Shown: one piece after another, positions 41,573 through 50,953 of the stretch
Numbering within the stretch: the stretch's first letter is position 1
Layout: each line of letters starts with the position of its first letter
Source: Streptomyces altiplanensis
GTDB taxonomy: Bacteria; Actinomycetota; Actinomycetes; Streptomycetales; Streptomycetaceae
Assembly: GCA_003719395.1 (NCBI GenBank)
Contig: RHMC01000001.1
Span: 109,496-173,495 of the forward strand
Length of the DNA stretch: 64,000 nucleotides
Direction: 5' to 3'
Made by a program: the position numbers and the translations under genes
The notes under the pieces: generated by a model
Database searches by the model: none
Seen by the model: the letters and a program-made list of their open reading frames with translations, nothing else
Told to the model about the DNA's origin: nothing

Positions 41573-42645
41573 TCAGGGGCGTCCCTGGCCGACGAGCCTG
41601 ACCGGTCCGTCCGCGACGGGGACGCCGAAGTCCGGGGTGCCGTCCGGCTTCCAGCGCAGACGCTGGATGCGGGTGTGCCGGTTGGGGTCGTGCAGCGGGT
41701 CGCCGCTGATCTCCTTGTACTGCCGGGCGTGGTAGACGAGGACGTCGGTACGGCCGTCCTCGGCGACGGTGAAGGAGTTGTGCCCCGGGCCGTACTGGCG
41801 GGTCGTGTCGTTGCTCGTGAAGACCGGCACCGGCGACTTCGCCCAGGTGCCGGGGGCGAGCAGGTCGGCGTCCTCGTCGGCGGTGAGCAGGCCCATGCAG
41901 TAGTTCGCGTCGGTCGCGCTCGCCGAGTACGTCATGAAGAGGCAGCCGTTGCGCCGGATCACCGCGGGCCCCTCGTTGACCTTGAACCCGATGCGCTCCC
42001 AGTCGTACTCGGGCGTGGTCAGGCGCACCTGGGGTCCCGTGAGGGTCCACGGGTTCGCCATCCGGGAGAGGAAGACGCCCGTGTTGTGGTCGATTCCGGG
42101 CTCGTGCTGCGCCCAGGCGAGGTAGCGGCTGCCCCGGTGGGTGAAGGTGGTGGCGTCGAGCGAGAAGGTGTCCCAGGCGGTGGTGAGCTGCCCCTTCTCG
42201 GTCCAGGTTCCCTTGAAGGGATCGGCGTTCCGGTTCTCCAGGACCCAGATGCGGATCTTCCAGACGTCGTCGGCGGGCGCGGCGGCGAAGTAGATGTACC
42301 AGGCCCCGTCGATGTGGTGGATCTCGGGCGCCCAGATGTGCGCCGCCATGTCACCGGTGGTGTGCCGGCGCCAGATGACGGACTCCTCGGCCGTCGCCAG
42401 ACCGGCGAGGGTGCGGGAGCGGCGCAGGATGATCCGGTCGTACTCGGGCGAGGTGGCGGTGAAGTAGTAACGGCGGTCGGTGTGGCGGTGGATGTGCGGG
42501 TCGGCGCGGTGGCAGACCAGGGGGTTGGCGGGGGCGGCGACGCGTGGGCGGGGGTCGCGACGGCGGGAACGGCGGCGACGGCGCCCAGCGCGAGGGCGCC
42601 CTTCAGCACTCCTCGGCGGGTGGCCGGTATGTGATCGCGGCTCAC
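41573..42645 (-). CDS. Tat-exported GH43 arabinanase / arabinofuranosidase (one frameshift)
   Basis: Signal RRGVLKGALALGAVAAVPAV with a twin arginine, then a five-bladed beta-propeller: DPHIHRHTDRRYYFTATSPE (catalytic base Asp region), AAHIWAPEIHHIDGAWYIYF, WDTFSLDATTFTHRGSRYLA, NEGPAVIRRNGCLFMTYSAS with the general acid Glu, and GPGHNSFTVAEDG. It resembles the exo-1,5-arabinofuranosidase type of GH43. A shift near 42525 separates signal and propeller. GTG 42645 follows GGAGGG. Exact linkage specificity is not certain. Confidence 0.82.
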
Positions 42646-42665
42646 GGAGCCCTCCTCAGGGAAGC

Positions 42666-42681
42666 GTTCGATATGTCGAAC
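42666..42681. promoter_or_regulatory. Palindromic operator GTTCG-N6-CGAAC, site 1
   Basis: GTTCGATATGTCGAAC, 21 bp upstream of the leftward GH43 start. Arms extend to GTTCGA/TCGAAC. Same pattern as the sites at 42768 and 63697-63816. Confidence 0.65.
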
Positions 42682-42767
42682 GACGTACGAAATCCTGTGC
42701 AGCGGAGACGGTAATCGGCAGCGGGCGCGCACACCAGCCCCCTTGGAGCGCGGCCGAAAGGTTTTTC

Positions 42768-42783
42768 GTTCGGCCACCCGAAC
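42768..42783. promoter_or_regulatory. Palindromic operator GTTCG-N6-CGAAC, site 2
   Basis: GTTCGGCCACCCGAAC in the same divergent intergenic region, about 123 bp from the leftward GH43 start and 254 bp before the rightward one. The arms are perfect; the centre differs from site 1. Confidence 0.55.
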
Positions 42784-42860
42784 GCCGCGCCTGATTTCGA
42801 ACGGATTCCGTCCGGGGCCCTTGTCGGTGCGCCGGACGGGGGGTTAGCGTCCGGCACCGT

Positions 42861-42999
42861 CAGGGCGTCGCGCCCTGCGGGGCTCTTCCTCCGCCCGCCC
42901 CTTCCCGGACCGGGGCAAGCCCCGGACCCCCGACGCCCTTCGGGCGTGTCCCCGAACTCCCCCGGACTTCGTCCGGGGGGACCCCCGACGGGCCCGTCG
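42861..42999. repeat. Array of five consecutive perfect hairpins
   Basis: Within 139 bp: cagggcg/cgccctg (42861-42877); ccggggc/gccccgg (42910-42925); acgccc/gggcgt with loop ttc (42933-42947); cccccggac/gtccggggg with loop ttc (42959-42979); and the 14-mer palindrome cgacgggcccgtcg (42986-42999). It ends 21 bp before the ribosome site of the GH43 gene at 43037. Role unknown: a 5'-UTR attenuator, a terminator stack or a repetitive palindromic element. Confidence 0.8.
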
Positions 43000-43036
43000 C
43001 CGCCGCTCGCGGCACCCCCCGAAAGGACCCGCGCCC

Positions 43037-44365
43037 TTGCGCCCACGCATCCTGTTGCCCCTGCTGTCCCTGCTGGTCGGCCTGCTGGCCGTACCGGGGA
43101 GCGGCCTCGCCCACGCGGGGCCGGCACCCGGCGACGACACCGCGGCCACCACCCTGGCCGCCCGGGAACTCACCGTCCACCACCTCGACGACGTACGCGG
43201 AAATCTCACGCTGCCCACCGCGGGCTCCCACCGCACGGCCGTCCGCTGGGCCTCCGACGAGCCCTCCGTCATCGACGCCACCGGTCTCGTGCACCGGCCC
43301 AAGCACGGCAAGGGCCCCCGCACCGTGGAGCTCACCGCGACCGTCACCCGCGGCGAGGCCCGGACGCGCCGCACGTTCACGGCCACCGTTCCCGCGCTGC
43401 CGAAGAAGCGGAAGTACACCGGATACGCCTTCAGTTACTTCACCGGTGAGGGAACGTCCGACGGCGAGCAGGTCCGGATGGCGCTCAGCCGGGGCAACGA
43501 CCCCCTGCACTGGCAGGAGCTGAACGGCGGCAAGCCGGTCCTCACGTCCACGCTCGGCACCAAGGGGCTGCGCGACCCGTTCGTCATCCGCTCCCCCGAG
43601 GGCGACAAGTTCTACCAGATAGCCACCGACCTGCGGATGCACGGCGGCAGCGGCGGCAGCTGGGACCAGGTGCAGCGCACCGGCAGCAAGTCCGTCATGG
43701 TGTGGGAGTCCACCGACCTCGTCCACTGGACCGACCAGCGCCTGGTGAAGGTCTCCCCCGACACGGCGGGCAACACCTGGGCGCCGGAGGCGTACTACGA
43801 CGAGAAGCTCGGTTCGTACGTCGTCTTCTGGGCGTCCAAGGTGTACGCCGCCGACGACCCGGACCACACCGGCGCCACGTACAACAAGATGCTGTACGCC
43901 ACGACGCGCGACTTCCACACCTTCAGCGAGCCCAAGGTGTGGCACGACCCCGGCTACTCCGTCATCGACTCGACGGTGATCCGCCACGACGGCAGCTACT
44001 ACCGCTTCACCAAGGACGAGCGGAACAACTCCTCCACCACCCCGTGCTCCAAGTTCATCACCGCCGAGAAGTCCGACGACCTGCGCTCCACGTCGTACGG
44101 CTTCGTCGCCGACTGCATCGGCAAGGGCGCGATCGCGCGCGGTGAGGGGCCGACGGTCTTCAAGTCCAACACCGAGGAGAAGTGGTACCTGTTCATCGAC
44201 GAGTTCGGCGGCCGCGGCTACATCCCCTTCGAGACCACCGACCTCGGCTCGGGCACGTGGACGGTGCCTGAGAACTTCGAGCTGCCGGCCAGTCCCCGGC
44301 ACGGCACGGTACTGCCGGTGACGAAGGCGGAGTACGACCGGCTGCTGGACGCGTACGCCCGCTGA
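43037..44365 (+). CDS. Secreted GH43-family glycosidase with Ig-like N-terminal domain
   Basis: 442 residues, intact. TTG start behind GAAAGGA. Signal PRILLPLLSLLVGLLAVPGS, then an atrophied bacterial Ig-like domain (RELTVHHLDDVRGNLTLP, VRWASDEPSVIDATG), then a GH43-type propeller: YFTGEGTSDGEQVRMALSRG, GLRDPFVIRSPEGDKFYQIA, NTWAPEAYYDEKLGSYVVFW, VIDSTVIRHDGSYYRF and the acid Glu in ARGEGPTVFKSN. Likely removes arabinose or xylose side chains from pectic or arabinoxylan polymers outside the cell; specificity unproven. Confidence 0.82.
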   Translation: MRPRILLPLLSLLVGLLAVPGSGLAHAGPAPGDDTAATTLAARELTVHHLDDVRGNLTLPTAGSHRTAVRWASDEPSVIDATGLVHRPKHGKGPRTVELTATVTRGEARTRRTFTATVPALPKKRKYTGYAFSYFTGEGTSDGEQVRMALSRGNDPLHWQELNGGKPVLTSTLGTKGLRDPFVIRSPEGDKFYQIATDLRMHGGSGGSWDQVQRTGSKSVMVWESTDLVHWTDQRLVKVSPDTAGNTWAPEAYYDEKLGSYVVFWASKVYAADDPDHTGATYNKMLYATTRDFHTFSEPKVWHDPGYSVIDSTVIRHDGSYYRFTKDERNNSSTTPCSKFITAEKSDDLRSTSYGFVADCIGKGAIARGEGPTVFKSNTEEKWYLFIDEFGGRGYIPFETTDLGSGTWTVPENFELPASPRHGTVLPVTKAEYDRLLDAYAR

Positions 44366-44438
44366 GGCAACTCACCGGCCCGGCGCGGAAGTTCTTTTGC
44401 GCGAAACATTGACGGCACATGGCTGCGGGCTTAGCTTC

Positions 44439-44476
44439 ATCGCGTCGTACTTCGTACGTCATATATGAGACGCGAT
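44439..44476. promoter_or_regulatory. Nested palindromes in the GntR promoter
   Basis: Outer arms atcgcgtc (44439-44446) and gacgcgat (44469-44476) are perfect. Inside lie cgtac-ttc-gtacg (44446-44458) and tcatatatga (44459-44468). It starts 59 bp before the GntR start, a likely autoregulatory operator. Confidence 0.6.
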
Positions 44477-44497
44477 ACACGAGATATGTGAGTGCCC

Positions 44498-45142
44498 ATG
44501 GCTTTCGCTCCGAGCCCGATCCCCTCCCGCACGCAGTACGTGCTGGAGGGGATCAAACACGCCATCCTCACCGGCGGCCTCAGTCCCGGGCAAGCCCTGG
44601 TCGAGACCGAACTGGCCGCCCAGTTCGGGGTGTCCAAGACCCCGGTGCGCGAGGCGCTCAAGACCCTGGCCGGCACCGGGCTCGTCGTGATGAACCAGTA
44701 CAAGGGCGTCACCGTACGGACCGTCGACGCGGCCATGGCGCGTGAGGTGTACGACGTACGGCTGCTGCTCGAACCGGAGGCGCTGCGCCGCACCATCGCC
44801 TCGCAGGCCTCCCTGGAAGCGGCCCGCGAGGCGCTCGTCAGGGCCGCCGAGGCCACCGACCGGGCCGAACGCTCGCTGGCCAACCGGGAGTTCCACCGCG
44901 CGCTCTACCTGCCGTGCGGGAACCCGCTGCTCGCCAGGATGCTGGACGAGGTGCGCGACCAGGCGGCCCTCGTCTCGGCCGTCGCCTGGGCCGCCGTCCC
45001 GTCCTGGGAGCAGGAGGCGCGTGAGCACATGGAGATTCTGCGGCACGCGCTCGACGGCGACGCCCAGGGCGCCGCCCGCGCCCTGCACGCCCACATCGCC
45101 GACTTCGTCCAGCGTGCCTTCCCGGAGGGGGACCCCATATGA
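44498..45142 (+). CDS. GntR/FadR-family (FCD) transcriptional regulator
   Basis: 214 residues, intact. Winged HTH SRTQYVLEGIKHAILTGGLS, VETELAAQFGVSKTPVREAL followed by an all-helical FCD effector domain with the metal-binding pattern around YDVRLLLEPEALRR, NREFHRALYLPCGNPLLARM and HMEILRHALDGD. FCD regulators sense sugar acids or their derivatives. Its stop overlaps the DHDPS-family gene start (ATGA), so regulator and enzymes are co-expressed and it is probably the local sugar-acid sensor. Confidence 0.87.
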   Translation: MAFAPSPIPSRTQYVLEGIKHAILTGGLSPGQALVETELAAQFGVSKTPVREALKTLAGTGLVVMNQYKGVTVRTVDAAMAREVYDVRLLLEPEALRRTIASQASLEAAREALVRAAEATDRAERSLANREFHRALYLPCGNPLLARMLDEVRDQAALVSAVAWAAVPSWEQEAREHMEILRHALDGDAQGAARALHAHIADFVQRAFPEGDPI

Positions 45143-46051
45143 CCAGCACAGACTTCTCCGCCCTGCGGAGCGCCCTCGCCGATGTGGTGGCGATCCCGGT
45201 GACCCCGTTCGCCGCCGACGGCTCCCTGGACACCGCCGCTCACCGCGCCCTGGTCGGCCGGCTGCTGGACGAGGGCGTACGGACCCTGACGCCGAACGGG
45301 AACACGGGCGAGTTCTACGCGCTGTCCCCGCAGGAACGCCGGCACCGTCACCGAGCTGACCATCGAGGAGGCGGGCGGCCGGGCCATGGTCCTCGTCGGT
45401 GTCGGGCACGACGTGCCGACCGCCGTCGCCGCCGCCGAGCTCGCCCGGGACGCGGGCGCCGAGATGCTGATGGTGCACCAGCCCGTCCATCCGTACGTCT
45501 CGCACGACGACTGGACCGACTACCACCGCGCCATCGCCGACGCCGTCCCCGAGCTCGGGGTCGTGCCGTACGTCCGTGATCCGCAGCTGAGCGCGGAGAG
45601 CCTCGCCACGCTGGGCGAAGCCTGTCCGAACGTCATCGGCGTGAAGTACGCCGTGCCGGACACGGCGCGCTTCGCCGCCTTCGCGCGGGACGCGGGCCTG
45701 GACCGTTTCGTCTGGATCGCCGGGCTCGCCGAGCTGTACGCCGTTCCCTACTTCGCGGTCGGCGCCACCGGGTTCACCTCGGGCCTGGTCAATGTCGCCC
45801 CGTCCGTGTCGCTGGGCATGCTCGACGCACTGCGCGCGGGCGACTACCCGGCCGCCATGAAGACCTGGGAGCAGATCCGCCCCTTCGAGGAGCTGCGGGC
45901 GGCCCGGCAGTCCGCCGACAACGTCACCGTGGTGAAGGAGGCCCTGGCCTCCCTCGGCCTGTGCCGGCGCGAGGTGCGCGCACCCAGCCGTGTCCTGCCC
46001 GAGGACCGGCGCGCCGAGATCGCGGAGCTCGTGGCGGGATGGTCCGTATGA
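45139..46051 (+). CDS. DHDPS/NAL-family sugar-acid lyase or dehydratase (frameshifted)
   Basis: Class I Schiff-base TIM barrel of about 303 residues. N-terminus ADVVAIPVTPFAADGSLDTA, the substrate loop TPNGNTGEFYALSPQER, catalytic-Tyr region VVPYVRDPQ, and the Schiff-base lysine in NVIGVKYAVPDTARF. Family members with sugar-acid neighbours act as 2-keto-3-deoxy sugar acid aldolases or dehydratases. A shift near 45343. It overlaps both neighbours (ATGA), forming a unit with the IlvD/Edd enzyme. Substrate inferred only. Confidence 0.82.
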
Positions 46052-47770
46052 GCGCCGGGCCGCCGGAGGAGCTGCGCAGCCATCAGTGGTACGGGACGGA
46101 CGGGCTCCGCTCGTTCAGTCACCGCGCCCGCACCCGCCAGCTCGGCTACCTCCCCGAGGAGCACCTGGGCAAGCCGGTCGTCGCGGTCCTCAACACCTGG
46201 TCCGACATCAACCCGTGCCACGTCCACCTCCGGGACCGGGCGCAGGCGGTGAAGCGCGGGGTGTGGCAGGCGGGGGGCTTCCCGCTCGAATTCCCGGTCT
46301 CCACGCTCTCCGAGACCTTCCAGAAGCCGACCCCGATGCTCTACCGGAACATGCTCGCGATGGAGACGGAGGAGCTGCTGCGCTCCTACCCCGTCGACGG
46401 CGCCGTGCTGCTCGGCGGCTGCGACAAGTCCACGCCCGCGCTGCTGATGGGCGCCGCGTCCGTCGACCTGCCGGCCGTCTTCGTCCCCGCGGGGCCCATG
46501 CTGCCGGGCCACTGGCGCAACGAGGTGCTCGGCTCCGGTACGGACATGTGGAAGTACTGGGACGACAAGCGGGCCGGGCTGATCGGCGACACCGAGATGG
46601 CCGAGCTGGAGAACGGACTCGCCCGCTCCCCCGGCACCTGCATGACCATGGGAACGGCCTCGACGCTGACCGCCGCGGCCGAGGCGCTGGGCGTCACCCT
46701 GCCCGGCGCGTCGTCCATACCGGCCGTGGACTCCGGGCACGACCGGATGGCGGCGGCCTCGGGCCGCCGGATCGTCGAGCTCGTGCACCGCGACCTGAAG
46801 CTGTCGCGGATCCTGACCGCGACGCGTACGAGGACGCGGTCGCGACCGTGACTGGCGCTGGGCGGTTCGACGAACGCCGTGATCCATCTGATCGCCATGG
46901 CGGGGCGCTCCCAGGTGCCGCTCACGCTCGACGACTTCGACCGGATCGCGCGGACCGTGCCGGTGCTCGCGAACCTGCGGCCGGGCGGCCAGTACCTGAT
47001 GGAGGACTTCCACTTCGCGGGCGGGCTTCCGGCCTTCCTGGCGCAGCTCACGGACGTACTCCACCTGGACCGGCCGACCGTGGCGCACGACTCGCTGCGC
47101 GAGCAGCTGGCGGGCGCGCTGGTGCACAACCCCGAGGTGATCAGGCCGCGTTCCAGGCCGCTCGCCCAGGAGGGCGGGGTCGCGGTACTGCGCGGCAACC
47201 TGTGTCCGGACGGCGCGGTCATCAAGCACATCGCCGCCGAGCCGCATCTGCTCCGCCACACCGGCCCCGCGGTCGTCTTCGACGACTACAAGACCATGCA
47301 GCGCACCATCAACGACCCGTCGCTCGGCATCACCGCCGACACCGTGCTCGTGCTGCGCAACGCCGGACCCAAGGGCGGCCCCGGGATGCCCGAGTACGGG
47401 ATGCTGCCGATCCCCGACCACCTGCTCAAGGAGGGGGTCCGGGACATGGTGCGGATCTCCGACGCCCGGATGAGCGGCACGAGTTACGGCACCTGCGTGC
47501 TGCACGTCGCCCCGGAGTCGTACGTGGGCGGGCGCGCTCGCGCTCGTACGGACCGGAGACCCGATCACCCTCGACGTCGCGGCCCGGTCGCTGCGGCTCG
47601 AAGTGACGGACGAGGAGCTGGAGCGGCGCAGGGCCGAGTGGAGCCCGCCGCCCGCGAAGTACGAGCGCGGCTACGGGGCGCTGTACAGCGAACAGATCAC
47701 CCAGGCCGACACCGGCTGCGACTTCGCTTTCCTCTCCGCCGGAGAGGTTCCCGATCCGTACGCGGGCTGA
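46048..47770 (+). CDS. IlvD/Edd-family sugar-acid dehydratase (frameshifted)
   Basis: Iron-sulphur dehydratase of the arabinonate/xylonate/gluconate subgroup, about 574 residues. NTWSDINPCHVHLRDRAQAV with a cluster cysteine, LLGGCDKSTPALLMGAASVD with the second, MTMGTASTLTAAAEALGV, then NLRPGGQYLMEDFHFAGGLP and KGGPGMPEYGMLP. Shifts near 46820, 46853 and 47530. Converts an aldonate to its 2-keto-3-deoxy acid, which the preceding enzyme could process. It is separated from the permease genes by a 169-bp gap holding a repeat and an operator. Confidence 0.84.
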
Positions 47771-47794
47771 GCCGTCCGCCCGCACGGCACCGTC

Positions 47795-47859
47795 CTGCAC
47801 TGCACTGCACCGCACTGTCCTGCACCGCCCCGCACCGCACCGCACTGTCCTGTCCTGTT
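47795..47859. repeat. Thirteen-unit pentanucleotide repeat
   Basis: Thirteen consecutive 5-bp units of form CYGYN: ctgca x3, ccgca, ctgtc, ctgca, ccgcc, ccgca x3, ctgtc x2, ctgtt. Located after the dehydratase stop and 31 bp before a LacI-type site. Looks like a slippage-prone array. Confidence 0.85.
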
Positions 47860-47889
47860 CAGCGATGGCCGGTATCTCGAACGACATCC

Positions 47890-47904
47890 GGAAAGCGCTT
47901 CACC
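47890..47904. promoter_or_regulatory. LacI-type operator before the second importer
   Basis: GGAAAGCGCTTCACC with the same AAGCGCTT core and left flank as 41418-41431. It lies 36 bp upstream of the permease start, so it marks an internal promoter within the long rightward gene run. Confidence 0.65.
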
Positions 47905-47939
47905 ACCCGCACTTATGTCTTGAGAACGGAGAAGCAGTC

Positions 47940-48872
47940 ATGGCCTCAGCCTCAGCCGTGGCCGACAAGCCCAGGGCGCCGGGGCGCCGCGTGGGGGCAC
48001 CACCCCGCCGGCTCCCGTATCTGCTCATCGCGCCCGCCGGGCTGCTGATGCTGGGCTTCATCGCCTATCCGGTCATCAGCGTCTTCTACTACAGCCTGCA
48101 GAACTACAACGTCACCAAGCCGTGGCGCAACGGCTTCGCGGGCTTCGACAACTTCACCCGGATCTTCACCGACGATCCGCAGTTCTGGACCACCCTCGGC
48201 TTCAGCGCCCGCTGGGTCGTCGTCCAGGTGAGCCTTCAGCTCGCCCTCGGACTCGTCCTCGCCCTGCTGGTCAACCAGACCTTCGTCGGACGCGGCATCG
48301 CCCGCGCGATGGTCTTCTCGCCCTGGGCCGTGTCGGGCGTGCTGACCACCACCATCTGGATGCTGCTCTACAACCCGTCCACCGGCGTCAGCCGCTACCT
48401 GGCGGACGCGGGCATCGGCTCGTACGGCACCTCGGTGCTCTCCGACACCGGCACCGTCTTCTGGGCCGCCGTCCTCGCCGAACTCTGGCGCGGTGTCCCC
48501 TTCTTCGCGATCCTCATCCTCGCCGACCTCCAGTCCGTCCCGAAGGAGCTGTACGAGGCGGCCTCCGTCGACGGTGCCGGCCGGATGCGGCAGTTCTTCC
48601 ACATCACGCTGCCGCACCTCAGGGACGCGATCGTCCTCGCCACACTGCTGCGCGGTGTGTGGGAGTTCAACAACGTCGACCTGCTCTACACCCTCACCGG
48701 CGGCGGACCGGCCGGCGTCACCACCACGCTCCCGCTGTACGTCGCCAACACCGGCATCGAGGGCCACGACTTCGGCTACGCCTCCGCGCTGACCACGGTC
48801 GCCTTCGTGATCCTCCTCTTCTGCTCGATCCTCTATCTGCGCCTGAGCAAGTTCGGAGGCGACACCAAGTGA
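47940..48872 (+). CDS. Sugar ABC transporter permease (CUT1, MalF type)
   Basis: 310 residues, intact. ATG 47940 behind GGAGAAG. Helices PYLLIAPAGLLMLGFIAYPV, VVQVSLQLALGLVLALLV, AMVFSPWAVSGVLTTTIWML, and the EAA loop YEAASVDGAGRMRQFFHITL. Its partner starts inside its stop (GTGA at 48869). The binding protein for this pair is the one at 53404, separated by three genes. Confidence 0.88.
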   Translation: MASASAVADKPRAPGRRVGAPPRRLPYLLIAPAGLLMLGFIAYPVISVFYYSLQNYNVTKPWRNGFAGFDNFTRIFTDDPQFWTTLGFSARWVVVQVSLQLALGLVLALLVNQTFVGRGIARAMVFSPWAVSGVLTTTIWMLLYNPSTGVSRYLADAGIGSYGTSVLSDTGTVFWAAVLAELWRGVPFFAILILADLQSVPKELYEAASVDGAGRMRQFFHITLPHLRDAIVLATLLRGVWEFNNVDLLYTLTGGGPAGVTTTLPLYVANTGIEGHDFGYASALTTVAFVILLFCSILYLRLSKFGGDTK

Positions 48873-49795
48873 CCGCAGCACTCGCGGAGAAGGACCCCCG
48901 CTCCCCCGCGGCCCCGGACTCCGCCACCGACGCCCCCGCACCACCGGGCCGCGGCGCGCGCCGCAAGAACCGGCGCGAGCGCGCCTTCGACGACGTACCG
49001 CGCTGGCAGATCTACCTGCCGCTCGCCCTCTACCTCCTCTTCACGCTCGTCCCGTTCTACTGGATGCTGCTGTTCGCGGTACGGCCCGCGGGCTCCACCT
49101 CGCTGGTGCCGTGGCCGATCACGTTCGAGCACTTCGAGAAGGTCTGGACCGAGCGCAGCTTCGGGATGTTCTTCGAGAACAGCATGATCGTCGGGGTGGC
49201 CACCCTGGTCATGACGACGGGGATCGCGCTGGCCGGCGGCTACGCCCTGGCCCGGTTCGAGTTCCGGATCAAGAACGGCTTCATGCTGGCCCTGCTGTGC
49301 TCGCAGTTCATCCCGGGCGCGCTGATGCTCGTACCGCTCTTCGAGATCTTCAAGAACCTCCAGATGATCAACTCCCTGGGGAGCGTGATCATCGCGGAGA
49401 CGGTCTTCCAGCTGCCGCTGTCGATCATCCTGATCAGCGGATTCATCAAGAACGTGCCGGTCACGCTGGAGGAGGCCGCCTGGGTGGACGGCTGTTCGCG
49501 CTTCCGGGCCTTCTGCGCGGTGGTGCTGCCACTGCTGCGGCCCGGCCTGATCGCCGTCGGCTCCTTCGCCTTCGTCCACAGCTGGAACCACTTCCTGTTC
49601 GCCCTGATGTTCCTCAGCGAGCAGGACAAGCAGACCATTCCGGTCGGCCTCAACACCCTGATAGGAGCGGACAGCGTGGATCTCGGAGCACTGGCCGCGG
49701 GCGGTGTCATCGCCGCGGTTCCGGTCGTGATCGTCTTCGCCTTCATCCAGAAGTGGCTGATCACCGGCTTCAGCTCCGGGGCGGTGAAGGGATGA
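48869..49795 (+). CDS. Sugar ABC transporter permease (CUT1, MalG type)
   Basis: 308 residues, intact. Helices IYLPLALYLLFTLVPFYWML, MIVGVATLVMTTGIALAGGY, AVPVVIVFAFIQKWLITGF, and the EAA loop EEAAWVDGCSRFRAFCAVVL. GTG 48869 overlaps the partner's stop and its own stop overlaps the oxidoreductase start (ATGA at 49792). Confidence 0.88.
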   Translation: MTAALAEKDPRSPAAPDSATDAPAPPGRGARRKNRRERAFDDVPRWQIYLPLALYLLFTLVPFYWMLLFAVRPAGSTSLVPWPITFEHFEKVWTERSFGMFFENSMIVGVATLVMTTGIALAGGYALARFEFRIKNGFMLALLCSQFIPGALMLVPLFEIFKNLQMINSLGSVIIAETVFQLPLSIILISGFIKNVPVTLEEAAWVDGCSRFRAFCAVVLPLLRPGLIAVGSFAFVHSWNHFLFALMFLSEQDKQTIPVGLNTLIGADSVDLGALAAGGVIAAVPVVIVFAFIQKWLITGFSSGAVKG

Positions 49796-50953
49796 GCCCC
49801 CTGCCCCTCCCCCTGCCCGTCGTACTCGCCGGCGCACGCGGTCACGGCCGCTGGCACCTGCACAACATCCGCCGTCTCGAAGCGCTGGGCCTGGTCCGGC
49901 TCGCCGGGATCTGCGAGCTGAAGCCGCTGGACGCCGAAGAGCTGGACGGCTTCGGTACGCCCGAGCAGTCCGCCGACTTCGGCGGACTGCTGGACTCCAC
50001 CGGCGCCCGGATCGCGATCGTCTGTACGCCCATCCAGACCCACACCGACCTGGCGCTGGCGGCGGCCTCGCGCGGGGTGCACCTGCTGCTGGAGAAGCCG
50101 CCCGCGCGTCGTACGCGGAGTTCGAGCGCATGGCGCACGGGGTGCGGGCGGCCGGCACCCGCTGCCAGATCGGCTTCCAGTCCCTGGGCTCGCACGCCCT
50201 GCCCGCGATCCGGTCGCTGATCGACCGGGGCGCGATCGGCGAGCTGCTGGGCGTCGGCGCCGCCGGGGCGTGGGTACGGGACACCGCGTACTTCACCCGG
50301 GCCCCGTGGTCGGGGCGCCGCCGCTGGGCGAGGTCGACGTGGTGGACGGCGCGCTGACCAATCCGCTGGCGCACGCCGTCGCCACCGCCCTCGCGGTGGC
50401 CGGGAGCCCGCGGGCCGAGGACGTGGCGGGCATCGAGTCCGAGCTGCTGCGGGCCAACGACATCGAGTCGGACGACACCTCCTGCGTACGGATCACGACG
50501 GCGCACGGGATCCCGGTCACGGTGGCCGCGACGCTCTGCGCGGAGGAGCCGGACGAGCCGTACGTCGTCGCCCACGGCGAACTGGGCCGGATCACCTTCT
50601 GGTACAAGGAGGACCGCGTGCTGGTGCAGCGCGCCGGGCGCGGTCCCGAGGAGTCCGTGTACGGCAGGACCGACCTGCTGGAGAACCTGGTCCGCCACCT
50701 GGCCCAGGACGCGCCGCTCCTCGTGCCGCCGGAGCTGACCGGTGCCTTCATGCGGGTCGTCGAGGCGATCCGGCTCGCTCCCGACCCCCTCGCGCTGCCC
50801 GCGTCCGCCTGGCGGACCGCGCCCGGTGAGCGGGCGCCGCGCCGGATCGTCACCGGGGTGGACCGCGTGGTCGCCGCGAGCGCCGAGACCCTCACCCTCT
50901 TCTCCGAACTGGGCGCCCCCTGGGCGCGCTCCACCGAAGCGAGCACACCGTGA
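49792..50953 (+). CDS. Gfo/Idh/MocA-family oxidoreductase (frameshifted)
   Basis: NAD(P)-dependent sugar or sugar-acid dehydrogenase, about 387 residues. Rossmann start LPVVLAGARGHGRWHLHNIR, IVCTPIQTHTDLALAA, and the EKP motif LLLEKPPA, followed by a C-terminal alpha/beta dimerisation domain (DVVDGALTNPLAHAVATALA, VAATLCAEEPDEPYVV). Shifts near 50108 and 50328. Couples by overlap to both the permease and the DUF6807 gene. Could oxidise a sugar released by the neighbouring GH43 enzyme; substrate unknown. Confidence 0.82.

Noticed and set aside
42861..42999. Hairpin array as a CRISPR array
   Set aside because: The units are different palindromes without a common direct repeat or regular spacers, and no cas gene is present.
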